A stretch of 64,000 bases of DNA from Pyropia yezoensis (Eukaryota; Rhodophyta; Bangiophyceae; Bangiales; Bangiaceae). Location: NCBI GenBank assembly GCA_009829735.1, contig CM020618.1:33890894-33954893 (forward strand). Direction: 5' to 3'. The notes under the pieces were generated by a model, which saw only the letters and a program-made list of their open reading frames with translations, did no database searches and was not told where the DNA came from. The position numbers and the translations under genes were made by a program. Below are positions 21,384 through 31,770 of the stretch, piece after piece. Positions within the stretch are counted from its first letter, which is position 1. Every line of letters starts with the position of its first letter.

Positions 21384-24300
21384 ATGGGGAAGAAGGCCAA
21401 GAAGCCCGCGGCCAAGGCCGCTGCCGCGGCCGACGATGTCGACGACCTTGACGCCCTGCTGGCTGACCTTGCAGGCGGCGGCGGGGGCGGGGGCGGCAAG
21501 GCCGCGGCGCCCGCGACTAAGCCCGCAGCGGCACCTGCGAAACCTGAGGATGGCGGCGCTGCCGGCGACGACGGCGATGGCGACGGCGACGGCGACGGGG
21601 AGAAGGAGCTGACGGCTGCCCAGAAGAAGCGGCTGAAGAAGAAGCAGGCGGCGGCCAAGGCCAAGGCGGCCCCCGCCGCTTCGGACGCTGGAGGCAAGGC
21701 CACCGCCGGCGGGGCGGGGGCGCCTAAGAAGAAGGAGTCGGCCGCCGTGCGGCGGATGCGCGAGGCCGTCGAGGCGCAACGGGCAGCCGAGGAAGCGGCG
21801 GCCGCCGCAGCCGCTGCCGAGGCTGCACGTGTGGCCGAGGAAGAGCGCCGCGCCGTCGAAGCTGCTGAACAGGCGGCGGCGATCAAGGCGGCGAAGAAGG
21901 AGGCCGACCGGGCGCGGCGGGAGCAGCTCCGCAAAGAGGGCAAGCTCCTCTCCAAGACGGAGCGCGCGCGGCAGGAGCGGGCCGCCCAGTTTCGGGAGCA
22001 ACTGGAGGCATCAGGCGCTATCCCCGCCGCGGCCGGCGACGGCACCGACGGCAAGAAGAAGAAGGTGGTATACGGGTCGAAGAAGGGCGGCCGCGGCAAG
22101 GGCGCCACCGCCACCGGCAAGGCGGCAGCAGCGGCGGAGGCGGCCACCGTTGCTGCCGCTGCTGCGGAAGCGGAAGAGTCAGAGGACGACTGGGAAGCCA
22201 CCGCGGAGGCGATTGTGTCCAATGTCAGCGGTATTGCCCTGCCGTCGGCGCCCGAGGAGGATGAGGAGCTTGCGGCGGCCGAGGCCGAGGCCGCCGCTGC
22301 CTTTTCCACTCTCAACGTGAAGTCGCCGGACGAGGATGACACCAGGGGCGGCGGGAAGCGTAGCACGAAGAAGGGGGCGCCTAAGCGGCCGGCGGGTGCG
22401 AAGGCCGCTAAGGCCGCCAAAGCCGCGGCCAAGGCAGCCGCAGCGGCTGCGAACGGGGGCAGCAGCAGCGAATCGGATGGGTCGGATGACGATAGTTCGG
22501 GGTCTTCGGGCAGCGACTCGGACAGCGACAGCGACAGCTCGGGCAGCTCAGACCGGCGAGGCCCCACCGCCGCGGCTGTGGCGGCCAAGCGCCGGGCCGA
22601 ACTGGCAGCAGCGCGTGCTGAGCGGGCTGCCGCCGCTCAGGACGCCCGCTCGCCCGACCGTCTGCGGTCGCCCATTGTGTGCATCTTGGGTCACGTGGAT
22701 ACGGGCAAGACCAAGATTCTCGATAAGATCCGCAAGACCAACGTGCAGGACGGGGAGGCTGGTGGTATCACGCAGCAGATTGGGGCCACCTTTTTCCCGC
22801 TGGACGCGGTCAAGCGGGAGACGTCTAAGCTCGCACTGGGCCGCGCCCTAGAGCACAACATTCCCGCATTGCTCATCATTGACACACCCGGCCACGAGTC
22901 GTTTACGAACCTGCGGTCCCGTGGGAGCTCTCTATGCGATATTGCCATTCTAGTGGTCGACATTATGCACGGTCTCGAGCCGCAGACCATGGAAAGCATT
23001 GAGCTACTCAAGCAGCGCAAGACCCCATTTATCGTGGCGCTCAACAAGGTGGACCGCCTGTACGACTGGAAGGCCAAGCCAATGACACCCGTCATTGAAG
23101 CGCTGCCGGCCCAAAAGCGGCACGTGCAGGACGAGTTCAAGCGACGGCTGGCGGAGACCAAGGTGGCCTTTGCGGAGCTGGGCTTCAATTCCGAGGTGTA
23201 CTGGGAGAATGACGACGTGCGGGGGCAGGTGTCGTTGGTGCCGACGAGCGCTATATCGGGGGAGGGCATTCCCGATCTGCTCTACCTTCTCGTTTCATTG
23301 ACGCAGAACCTGATGCGTGACCGGTTGATGTGGACCACTCACGTTGAGTGCACGGTGCTCGAGGTCAAGATGATTGAGGGCCTCGGTACTACCATTGACG
23401 TGATCTTGACGGGCGGAACGCTCAAGGAGGGTGATACGATTGTCGTATGCGGTCTGGACGGCGCCATTGTGACTACTGTTCGGGCGCTGCTGACGCCTCA
23501 CCCCATGAAGGAGATGCGTGTCAAGGGCCAGTTCCTCCGGCACGGCTCTATTGAGGCAGCACAGGGGATTAAGATATCTGCCGATGGTCTGGACCGGGCA
23601 GTGGCGGGCACTCAGCTGCTCATCACGGAGGACGGCGGCTCGGAGGAGGAGCTGGACCTGCTGCGTGACGAGGTGATGAAGGACTTTGCCACCATCTTGA
23701 CTGCGGTGGACAAATCGGGCCTGGGCGTCTATGTGCAGGCATCAACTCTGGGCTCTCTTGAGGCGCTGCTCTCTTTCCTCAAGTCCTCCAACATCCCCGT
23801 CGCGGGACTCAACATTGGGCCCGTCCACAAGAAGGACATTGTCAAGGCGTCAACGATGCTGGAGCGCAAGAAGAAGGAGTACGCCACCGTCCTGGCCTTT
23901 GACGTGCCAGTGGAGCGCGAGGCGCGGGAGCTGGCCGAGGAGCTGGACATGAGAATCTTCACCGCCGACATCATTTACCACCTGTTTGACCAGTTCACCG
24001 CCTACATGGACGACATCCGCGAGCAGCAGCGGGACGCGGCCGCGGAGGAAGTGGTCTTTCCCTCCATCTGTCGAATCATTCCGCAGATGGTGTTCAACAA
24101 GAAGAACCCAATTGTCCTGGGCGTGGATGTGGAAGCGGGCATCCTGCGCGTGCAGACGCCACTTGTCGTCAAGCTCCCAACGGGTGCGTGGCTGGATATT
24201 GGGCGGGTGGCGTCGATTGAGCTGGCCAAAAAGTCGGTCACGACGGCCAAGAAGGGGGAGTCTGTGGCCATCAAGGTGGTGTGCAAGAACGAGAACCTGA

Positions 24301-24452
24301 TGTTTGGCCGCCACTTTGACGGCACCCAGCCGCTCGTGTCCAAGATGTCCCGCAAGGCGATTGACCTGCTCAAGCTCAACTTTCGGGACGAACTGGGCAA
24401 GGACGACTGGCGGCTGGTCGTCAAGCTCAAGGGCATGTTTGGGATTGAGTAG
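21384..24452 (+). CDS. eIF5B: Translation initiation factor eIF5B
   Basis: This is the GTPase that joins 60S subunits to the initiation complex in the cytosol (the IF2 homologue). It is a single exon of 1,022 codons. The chosen ATG at 21384 has a near-ideal CCGCCATGG context and opens the Lys-rich MGKKAKK N-terminus typical of the family; the open frame upstream to 21024 is not protein-like. Residues 1-430 are a charged Ala/Lys/Glu-rich coiled-coil region with an acidic serine stretch (SDSDSDSDSSGSS). The G domain follows: GHVDTGKT at 436, GGITQQIGA, DTPGHE at 500, NKVD at 554 and the TSAISGEG region. The remaining domains II-IV end in FGIE. Length and motif order match eukaryotic eIF5B. It converges on the cyclophilin gene. 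Confidence 0.97.
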   Translation: MGKKAKKPAAKAAAAADDVDDLDALLADLAGGGGGGGGKAAAPATKPAAAPAKPEDGGAAGDDGDGDGDGDGEKELTAAQKKRLKKKQAAAKAKAAPAASDAGGKATAGGAGAPKKKESAAVRRMREAVEAQRAAEEAAAAAAAAEAARVAEEERRAVEAAEQAAAIKAAKKEADRARREQLRKEGKLLSKTERARQERAAQFREQLEASGAIPAAAGDGTDGKKKKVVYGSKKGGRGKGATATGKAAAAAEAATVAAAAAEAEESEDDWEATAEAIVSNVSGIALPSAPEEDEELAAAEAEAAAAFSTLNVKSPDEDDTRGGGKRSTKKGAPKRPAGAKAAKAAKAAAKAAAAAANGGSSSESDGSDDDSSGSSGSDSDSDSDSSGSSDRRGPTAAAVAAKRRAELAAARAERAAAAQDARSPDRLRSPIVCILGHVDTGKTKILDKIRKTNVQDGEAGGITQQIGATFFPLDAVKRETSKLALGRALEHNIPALLIIDTPGHESFTNLRSRGSSLCDIAILVVDIMHGLEPQTMESIELLKQRKTPFIVALNKVDRLYDWKAKPMTPVIEALPAQKRHVQDEFKRRLAETKVAFAELGFNSEVYWENDDVRGQVSLVPTSAISGEGIPDLLYLLVSLTQNLMRDRLMWTTHVECTVLEVKMIEGLGTTIDVILTGGTLKEGDTIVVCGLDGAIVTTVRALLTPHPMKEMRVKGQFLRHGSIEAAQGIKISADGLDRAVAGTQLLITEDGGSEEELDLLRDEVMKDFATILTAVDKSGLGVYVQASTLGSLEALLSFLKSSNIPVAGLNIGPVHKKDIVKASTMLERKKKEYATVLAFDVPVEREARELAEELDMRIFTADIIYHLFDQFTAYMDDIREQQRDAAAEEVVFPSICRIIPQMVFNKKNPIVLGVDVEAGILRVQTPLVVKLPTGAWLDIGRVASIELAKKSVTTAKKGESVAIKVVCKNENLMFGRHFDGTQPLVSKMSRKAIDLLKLNFRDELGKDDWRLVVKLKGMFGIE

Positions 24453-24783
24453 GCTTCCCCCTGTCCTACCCTGCCGCTGCGTGTGGCCAGGCGACGGCTG
24501 TGGAGCGGGGGTGCAGACGGGGAGAGAAGGGGAGGGATGGGGTAGAGCGGCACCACGGGTACCCTTTTTCAAGTGCTTTTTTTTCGTTTTCTCTCTTCTT
24601 TGCTGGGCTTTTTCTTTCGTGCCCCTTTTCGCATTTTCACTCTGGCGCGTGTGTATCAACGAATATTTCCTCAACACCACCCTCCTTTTTCTTTTTTTTT
24701 TTTTTTTTTTTTTCCTCTCCCCGTACTCCTGTACAGCAGTTGTGTCTCACTTTCCGCATGCCGCCCGCCGGCTGCCTTGGCTG
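24453..24783. other. Convergent 3' intergenic region with T22 tract
   Basis: This lies between the ends of eIF5B and the minus-strand cyclophilin. It contains pyrimidine-rich sequence and an unbroken run of 22 T at 24692-24713. Both 3' UTRs must fit here, so the transcripts may overlap. Confidence 0.7.
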
Positions 24784-27069
24784 TCACGCCACGCGCGGAG
24801 GCCTCGGTGGCGGCGGCGGCGGCGGCGGCGGCGCCGACGGTGCCACGGCCGCCGCGGCCGCCGCTGCTGCCGCCGCCGCCGTGGCGCCCGCCGACGGCGC
24901 CGACGGAGGCGGCGGCGGCGGCGGCGGTGCGGCGGGCGCCGCCGCCGCAACCGCCGCGGCAGCCGCCGTCGGTGCCGTCGGCGTCGCCGGTGCCGTCGGT
25001 GCCGGCGCGGCGGTGGGGGGCGGCGGCGGCGGCGCGGCCGGCGCGGGTGGCGGCGGCGGCGGCGGCACCGGCTTGGGCACCGGCTTCTCCGTCTGCCCAC
25101 AGTCGGCAATGATGACTGGGACGGTGGGGGTGCCGTCGGCGGTGCCCGCCGCCTCAATCGCGTCAACCACTTCCATGCCAGCGACAACTTCCCCAAACAC
25201 CACCTGCAGGTCGTCGACTGGGGTGGGGGGGGGGGGAAGGGGGGGGTGGGAGAAACGCTAAGGGGAGTGATCAAAGGATGGTGCTCCTCCAGCACAGAAC
25301 GTCAGTCACCGGTCGGTCGACTTGGCGCGGGCAGGTGGCGGGGACTCGGCGGCAGGGCGGCCAAGGCCACCGCGTGGGGCCAGCCGCGGCGGTGCCGTCC
25401 CACCCCCGAGAGAAGTGCTCCGCCGCCATGAGGGCATCAGCTGCACTTCCACCGACGCTCCTCATGCACCCACGCCAACCTGGTAGCCGCCCTGCATGCC
25501 ACAGCCACCTGCGGGGGCAGACGAGCCCCGGCGCCGCTGCGCGGCGGGCCGTTACCCCTCTCCCGTGCCCTTCCCCACCAAGACCACCCTCCCTCTCCTC
25601 CGCCTCTCGCCACAGATGCCCACCCCACTCCCTCTCCACTCCTTTGCACGCCCACCACCCCTCCGCCCACCCCCCCCGCCGGCGCCCTCCCACCCCAAAC
25701 GTACGCCACTCGGTCTTATCCAGCGCAATCATAAACTGGCTGTTGCTGGTGTTGGGTCGGCTGACGACCATCGACACCACCCCCCGGCCCGTGTGCTTGA
25801 GCTTGTGCGACTCATCCTTGAAGTGGAGGCCATACACGGACCGGCCGCCCGTGCCGTTTTTAAACTCCCAGTCGCCCGACTGCGCCCACAGCGTCGGCTC
25901 AATCCTACCCCATACCCAGGGACGAAAGGGAAGAGAGGGAAGAGGAGGGTGGCCGTTGGAAATGGAAGGAGCAGGTGGAGAGCACAGGCCATACAGATGG
26001 GATGGGGAGCGGGGGGAGATACAGCAAAAAGCAAACGATACAAAAGCGGAGGGGAAAAAAAAACAACAGCGAAACGCGCGACTAGACCGAAACAGCAGCG
26101 CCAAAGCAAAAGAGCGCCAAAGCAAAAGAGCGCCAAGAACCCTACGGCCGTCAGTCGACTGCTGACGGCGCGGCCAGCGCAGGGCGGCCGCGCCGACGGG
26201 GACAGGCCAGCGCCGCGGCCGCGGAGGCTGCTCGAGCGTGAGGAGGGTAGGAGAGCGCTTCTGGGGGAGGAGCAGGAGGAGGACGGGGGTGGGCCCCCCG
26301 ACGCTCCCCCGCGCCCCGCGTGCCCGCAGGCCCCCCCCCCCTGCCTGCCCTCACGCCACGCCCCAGGCAGCGCCAAAGACCCGTCAGCAGCAGCTGCAGG
26401 TGCGCTGGGGCGGTTGACGACCGCGTGCGCCCCGCGGGCCGTTGCCGCGGCGGAGGCGTCCCAGCCCCGTCGCCGCGGCGGGCGGGTGGGCATCTGGGCA
26501 CGCACCACGGGAGCGGCCTGCCGACCGCCCGGGGTACGGTGGGCGGGCGGCCGTGCAGCCCTCCTCCCACCCGCCCCCCACTCTCGGCGTCCCTCCCTCC
26601 TCCTCCCACCCAAACCACCCGCCCCAACCCCCCCCGCCCCCCCCCCCTTCTCCACGTACCGATGAAAAGGGGTTCCTTTGAAGCCAAACCCCCGCTCCCC
26701 CGTGCACAGCAGCCGAAAGTTTTCCGCCGTCCGCGGCACCACGTCCGGCCGCAGCCGCAGCACGACCCGCCCCGGGGCGCGCCCCCCAATGGACACGTCC
26801 AGGTACACATAGACGGGCTTGCCGTCCCACACCACCGCCCACTCGACGCTCTTCTCCTCCACCAGCCGCGCGTGGCGCACCGGCGGCGGCGTGCCGCCGC
26901 CGCCGTCGCGGGGGCGGTCCCGGCCGCTGCCGCCGCCCACGTCCATGCTCCCCACGCCGGGACCGGGCGGCGCCACGGGCAGGGCAACGGGCATGAGGAG
27001 CTCACGGGGGAGGGGCTTGCTGCCGGGCCGCCGCCGGATGGGGTCAGAGGAGGACAGGCAGCCGCCCAT
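24784..27069 (-). CDS. Cyclophilin with N-myristoylation motif and Pro/Ala tail
   Basis: Three exons (27069-26660, 25904-25705, 25217-24784) give 347 residues. Both introns start GTACGT, and the joins rebuild FHR|IEP and EW|LDD in the cyclophilin fold. The N-terminus MGGCLSSS fits the Gly2...Ser6 myristoylation pattern with Cys4 available for palmitoylation, so membrane anchoring is likely. The cyclophilin domain covers about residues 85-245 ([53 protein letters not shown]). Against human CypA numbering, Arg55, Gln63 and Trp121 are kept, but Phe60 is Leu, Phe113 is Met and His126 is Gln, so peptidyl-prolyl isomerase activity may be weak. The last 100 residues are Pro/Ala low complexity encoded by GCC/GGC repeats. 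The start at 27069 has ACCATGG. Confidence 0.85.
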
Positions 27070-30000
27070 GGTCCGTGTGTGCCCCCCAGAGGGGATGGGC
27101 GGGGCAGTAGAGGCGAGGGGGTGGAAGGGTTTGGACAGGAAGGTGGGAGGGGGAGGGCGAGGAAAGAGGGATGGAGGGGTGAGGGGGGGGGGAGGGGAGG
27201 GGAGGCGAGAGGAGGGGAGGGGAGGCGAGGGGAGGCGGGGGAAGGGGGGGGGAGGGGACGGTTGGTACTGTGACGACCAAGCAGCGGCAACGTCGGGTGC
27301 GCGGCGGCGGGGAGGCGGCGTCTGCGGCGCGGCAGATGAGGGCGCAACGTCAGAGCGTGGCGGGGGGGGCTGGGACGCGCGCGCGCGCGCGCGAGCACGC
27401 ACACAGTCTGCCGGCGGGACGGTGGGACCGCCGCGCGCCCGGCCGGCCGCGTGGCGCCGGCGGCCGTGTCCCCGTCTGCCGCGTCACGGAGGGGGTGGGG
27501 GGGCAGACTGGCGGGGATGCCCCGCCGGCGCGCCCGCGGCGGGCGTCGTTGCCGTCGGGGGCGTGCCAGCGAGGGGGGGGGGGAGGTGCGCCTGGGTCAG
27601 CGCGGGCCGCCACATCCCATCCCCGCAAAGGGGGGGGGGGGGGGGGGGGGGGGGGGTGCCCTCTGGCAGCACCACGCAAAGCGGCGGTGGTGGGATGGGG
27701 TGGGGGCCCGCACCCGCCCCGCGGGGCGGGGCGGGTGGCACCGCCGAGGCCCTTCCATCCCCCCACCCCCCCCCCCCCACCGTGGCACAATGGCAGCCCC
27801 CCCACCCCCCCCGCCTTCCGCCGCAGCAGCCACCTGTCTGGTGGGGGCAGCGCACAGAGATACAAACGGTGCCCAATCCCCGTCGGCGCCGAGACGCACC
27901 GCGCAGCGGGAGAGTGGCCGGGCGGGCTGGCGGCCGTATCCACCACCGCCAGCATTTGGGGGGGGTGGTGTGGGTGGGTATTCTAGAGGGACAACCGCCT
28001 CTGTTGCCTGCCGCGTGGCCTTTAGCGGAAGGGGGGGGGGGGGGGAGGAGAAAGGGTTGGCTGGCCGGCACTGCCGGCCGCGGGGGCGACAGGCAGGGGG
28101 GCGGCGGGGGGGGGAGGGGGGGGTGTTCTCTCGAGAGCCTGCATGTACTGTACAAGCTAAACCCACATGGTACAAGCCGTTGTACAGATATCGCCGAGAG
28201 CCCCCCGCGTGGGGAAAGAGCTGAGCGCTCCCGGTGGGGGTGGGGGGGGTGGGGGGGGCAGAGGCCCCGTCACGGTGCCCGCGTGGCCGTGGCGGCCGCA
28301 CGCGGGGCGGGGCGCCTAAAGAGGAAGAGAGAGAGAGAGAGAAAAGAGGAGGCGCCCCTGCCAGGGCGGGAGCGCCTTCGCTGTTCTCTCCCTCTTTCTC
28401 TTGTCTTTTTCCCTGTACGGTCGACACTGCCAGCAGTGGCGCACAACGGTGGCGCACAGGGGCGCCCGCGCTGTGGGTGGGCCCGCCCCTCCCCTGCCGT
28501 GGGAGGGCGGGTTGACCGCCTTCCCCCCCCCCCCCCCCCCCCCCCCCGGTGTGGCTGCCCAACCGGCCGCGCGGGCAAGTCGGCTGGACCAAACCCCGGC
28601 ACGACCCCTGCGCACTGGCAGAGCTCCCACCCGCGGGGGGCGGGGCGGGGGTGCACCCCACCGGTGGGGGTGGGGGGGTGGAGGGGGGAGTGCACAGGCG
28701 GGGAGGCGATCTGTGGGCCGCGACGTGGTAGTGGCGTGGGGCGGCACAGCTCGGGCTGGCCAGTCTGGGAGACGGATTGGGGGGGGCGGGGCGGATCCCG
28801 TGAGAGGGAGGTGGAGGGGCAACCCCTGTTTGCCATACAGGGGTCACTCTCTCGAGACAGGTGGGGGGAGCCACGGGGGGGGGGGGGGGACCGCCGGGTG
28901 CGCCACGCCTGGGCGCAGCAGCGTCGGAGCTCCCCCTGGGGCGGGAGGCGGTGATAGGGCCCTATGGCGGGGGCGGGGGGAGACGGATGAGGGGGGGGGG
29001 GGGGAAGCGGGGGGGAGATGGGCAGAACTGTTGCGCACACCCAGTTAAGGGCGGACATAGCGTATTGGCTCATTACAGAGCCACGTGTGACAGAATTTGA
29101 ATGTATTGTAAAACTTGCGTGGTCTGTGTGGCCTGTGCGCGCCATCGGCGTGAGGGTAACCGCGGGGGCTGCACCACCGAGTCCGGGCATGCGGGCACTC
29201 TGAGCGCCTCCTTTGCCGATGCAGTCGAACCAGCGCCCAGGAACGTCTTCCACCCGAGACAGAAGTAGGCCTCTGTGCCACTCCGAACGTAAGAGGTAGC
29301 CAGCTGGCGTCAATACGGCTGAAAGCGATATCAACCGGACCTGTACTGTCTTTGGAGCGCAAGAACGGTCGTGTGCGCCGCGTTTCTTGGACAGGTGCAT
29401 GTATGAGCGGATGCGCGATGACTTGCTGATTCTTCCTGTCCCATTGGAACCCCTGGAACCGTTGCTCACTTTCTTGCTACGAGGCCCTATTCCTCTCTCC
29501 TGCCTATGCACCTTGACTGGGTTCGCTATGAGGTCTCGCAGTTGGTGAAGAATTTCCAGTCGCATTCATTGTGCATGTATGCTCCCTGCGCAGTCACTGA
29601 GAAGGGCGAGGGAGTCACCTGGTGTGTGCGCCGCGCGTGAATCCCCCCCCCTCCTGAGGTGTGGATCCATAGCGAGTCGACTCCTGCGAAACGGCCAAGT
29701 CAATCAGTCGCGGCCGTGAAAGGTCTGGAGCCGTTTGAATCATTCATCACGGAAACTCTCTAAAGTGGGGCACCAGCACCGTCAAGTGTCCATGAATTGA
29801 AGCAGGGCGCCCCCACTCGAGCAATCTGGCGGGGTGCATCAAGCCACGTTTCCGACTTCGGAGCTTCTTCAGTGTTCCTGCTGATATTCTGTGCTGCCAC
29901 CAATCAGTGGGCTCAGACCCCTCAGATGTTCACCGGCCGCCAATGGAGCGCTGGCAACCCTTCGAAAACCTCTATGACCGCTCAGAGGGGGTCTTAACTG

Positions 30001-30448
30001 GGTGGGCGTGTGCGGTGGGGCAGCCGCGGCAGATGGGCGCGCTGCTCGCATAGGCTGGGGAGCTGCTGCGCATCCCCATTCAACGGGCGCGGCCCACGCA
30101 CGCAGCGCGCGCGCGCAGGCCCGGGCCGTCTGGTGCCCCGCCGAGCGGTGCCACGGCGGGTGGCGCAAGACGCGGGGACGAACGCGCCCCGGGGGGGGGT
30201 GCCACCACGCCACAGCGGGCAAGGAGGGGGGGGGAACAAGAAGGCAAAGGAGGAAGAAGAGAAAGAAAAAATGGATAGAAAAGTTCCCCCACGCGACCGC
30301 CGCGTCGGCCGGCGTGCGCGCAGCGAGGGGGTGGAGGGGCCGCCGAGGAGGAAGGATGTCGCGGTGGGGGGGGGGGGTGGGGGTGGAGCACAAAGGGCAC
30401 CACCCTTGCCGCTGGGCCGCGACGGGCGGCAGCAGCGGGACGCCGACC
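27070..30448. other. Poly-G/poly-C rich region, no gene recognised
   Basis: Long homopolymers include G27 at 27630-27656 and C25 at 28523-28547, with many shorter G runs. Large overlapping ORFs on both strands are compositional and mutually exclusive. A minus-strand frame near 29100-29565 has more balanced composition (begins MRLEILHQLRDLIANP) but I do not recognise it. Confidence 0.5.
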
Positions 30449-31770
30449 TTACCCAAACGGCGTGCCGTTGAGGGCCATCATGTGGCGGGGACAGTCGAAA
30501 AACTGGATATCTGTGGTGCCGGGGGGGGGGGGGGGGGGGGGGGGAAAGGTGGGGGCGCGGAGACGTGAAAGGAGTAGGCCACGGGCACCCGCGACCGGTC
30601 GCCGTCAAGCTAGTGACAGACGCGGAGAGCAGGGAAGGGGGGGGGAGCGGGGGTTGCGTGAGCGGATCAGCTGCGCTCCTCAAGTGTCCCGCAGAGGCGA
30701 CGGCGGCGGCGGCCCGGTGGCGGTAGCGGGGGCGACGACCGCCACGACCGCCAGTGGCGGCAGGCAATGGCAGGCAACCCTCTCCCTGCCCTCCCACTTG
30801 TCCCCAACGCTGCCTCCTCCCAGCCAACCCCCCCCCCCCCCCCTTCCTCCCCCCCTGCCTCAGAAAACGTGGTGGCCAAAACGTACACGCGCGGCCCGGC
30901 TGCACGCCCAGGTGGGTGGTGAGGAGCTCTGCGAGCGCCCGCGACGCGACCGGCGCCGCCTCTTCCACCTTGCCCAGGCTGGTGAGCGACACGTACGCCG
31001 TCGGGTCGGTGGTGCCCGCAAACGACATGGCGGCGGTGGTGAGGGAGACCTGCACAAAGGCGGGGGGCTTGCCCAGGGCTGCAAAGGGGGGGGGGGGGGG
31101 GGGGGGGGGGGGCCGCCGGCGGATGCAGGGGGGGGAAGGGAGCGGAGGGACAGATCGGCGTCGGGCCACAGGGCGGCGCGGGGGGGTGTCAGTTGGCAGC
31201 TGCCCGGTGGCAGCTGGGGCCGCCGGCCCCCCCACGGGCGGGGAGCAGAGCGGCAAGTGCCGCCGCGGCAGCGACCGCTGGCGGCGCGGTCGGCGCGCGG
31301 AGACTGTGCTCCCCCGCCCCGCCGCGTCCCCCCTACGCAGGTGGGGACCCACCCGCGGCGGCAACCAGCGAAAAGGAGCAACGTGCAGGCCCACACGCCC
31401 TGACTCCCCGGCCCCCTCGTACACCATGCCAAGGAGCCAAAAAGGGTGGGGGGCGGGACACGCCGGGAGGAGGGGTGGGGGATGTGGCGGCGGCCAACAG
31501 GGGGAGGGCGGCCCACGCCACGTCCCCGACACTGGCGTGAAGGGCGCAGGGGGGAGCTCAGGAGGGGGATGGGGGCAGGCTGGCGGGCGGGCAAAGCGTG
31601 GGGGGGTGCGGGGGGGGGGGGGGGGGGGGGGGGGGGGAGGAAGGTGGCGGCCATAAATAGGCAACGGCGGCGCACGCACCCGTGGCAACCGCGTCGGTGG
31701 CGGCGTCAAAGAAGCGGTCGGCAGCGTCGCCTTCGAGCGGCACATTCGTTTGTACCTGGAGCGTCGGCAT
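30449..31770 (-). CDS. MIF/D-dopachrome tautomerase-like (MDL) protein
   Basis: Three exons (31770-31680, 31078-30887, 30510-30449) join in frame to 114 residues, the usual length of the macrophage migration inhibitory factor superfamily. The mature N-terminal Pro (MPTLQVQTNVP), the catalytic base of the tautomerase, is present. Family blocks follow: LGKPPAFVQVSL, MSFAGTTDP, LTSLGKVE, LLTTHLGVQPGRAY and the C-terminal LNGTPFG. The CxxC of animal MIF is absent, as in plant MDL proteins. Donors are GTGCGT and GTACGT. Both acceptors lie just downstream of long poly-C tracts (C27 and C24 on this strand). The protein is probably a cytosolic homotrimer; its physiological substrate is unknown. Because the exons are short, conventional gene finders could miss it. 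Confidence 0.85.
31086..31637. repeat. Long G homopolymers within MIF-like intron 1
   Basis: G27 at 31086-31112 and G28 at 31610-31637 bracket most of the intron. On the transcribed (minus) strand they are poly-C, the first ending five bases before the TTTGCAG acceptor. A similar G24 at 30521-30544 lies beside the intron 2 acceptor. Confidence 0.9.

Noticed and set aside
26819..28954. Large plus-strand ORF and overlapping minus-strand ORFs (27597-28874, 28270-29565)
   Set aside because: They are mutually exclusive, run through long homopolymers and overlap the cyclophilin exon 1; only compositional residues appear.
29994..31745. Minus-strand 583-codon ORF
   Set aside because: It contains MIF exon 2 but otherwise reads through introns. 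The spliced 114-residue MIF model explains the conserved part.
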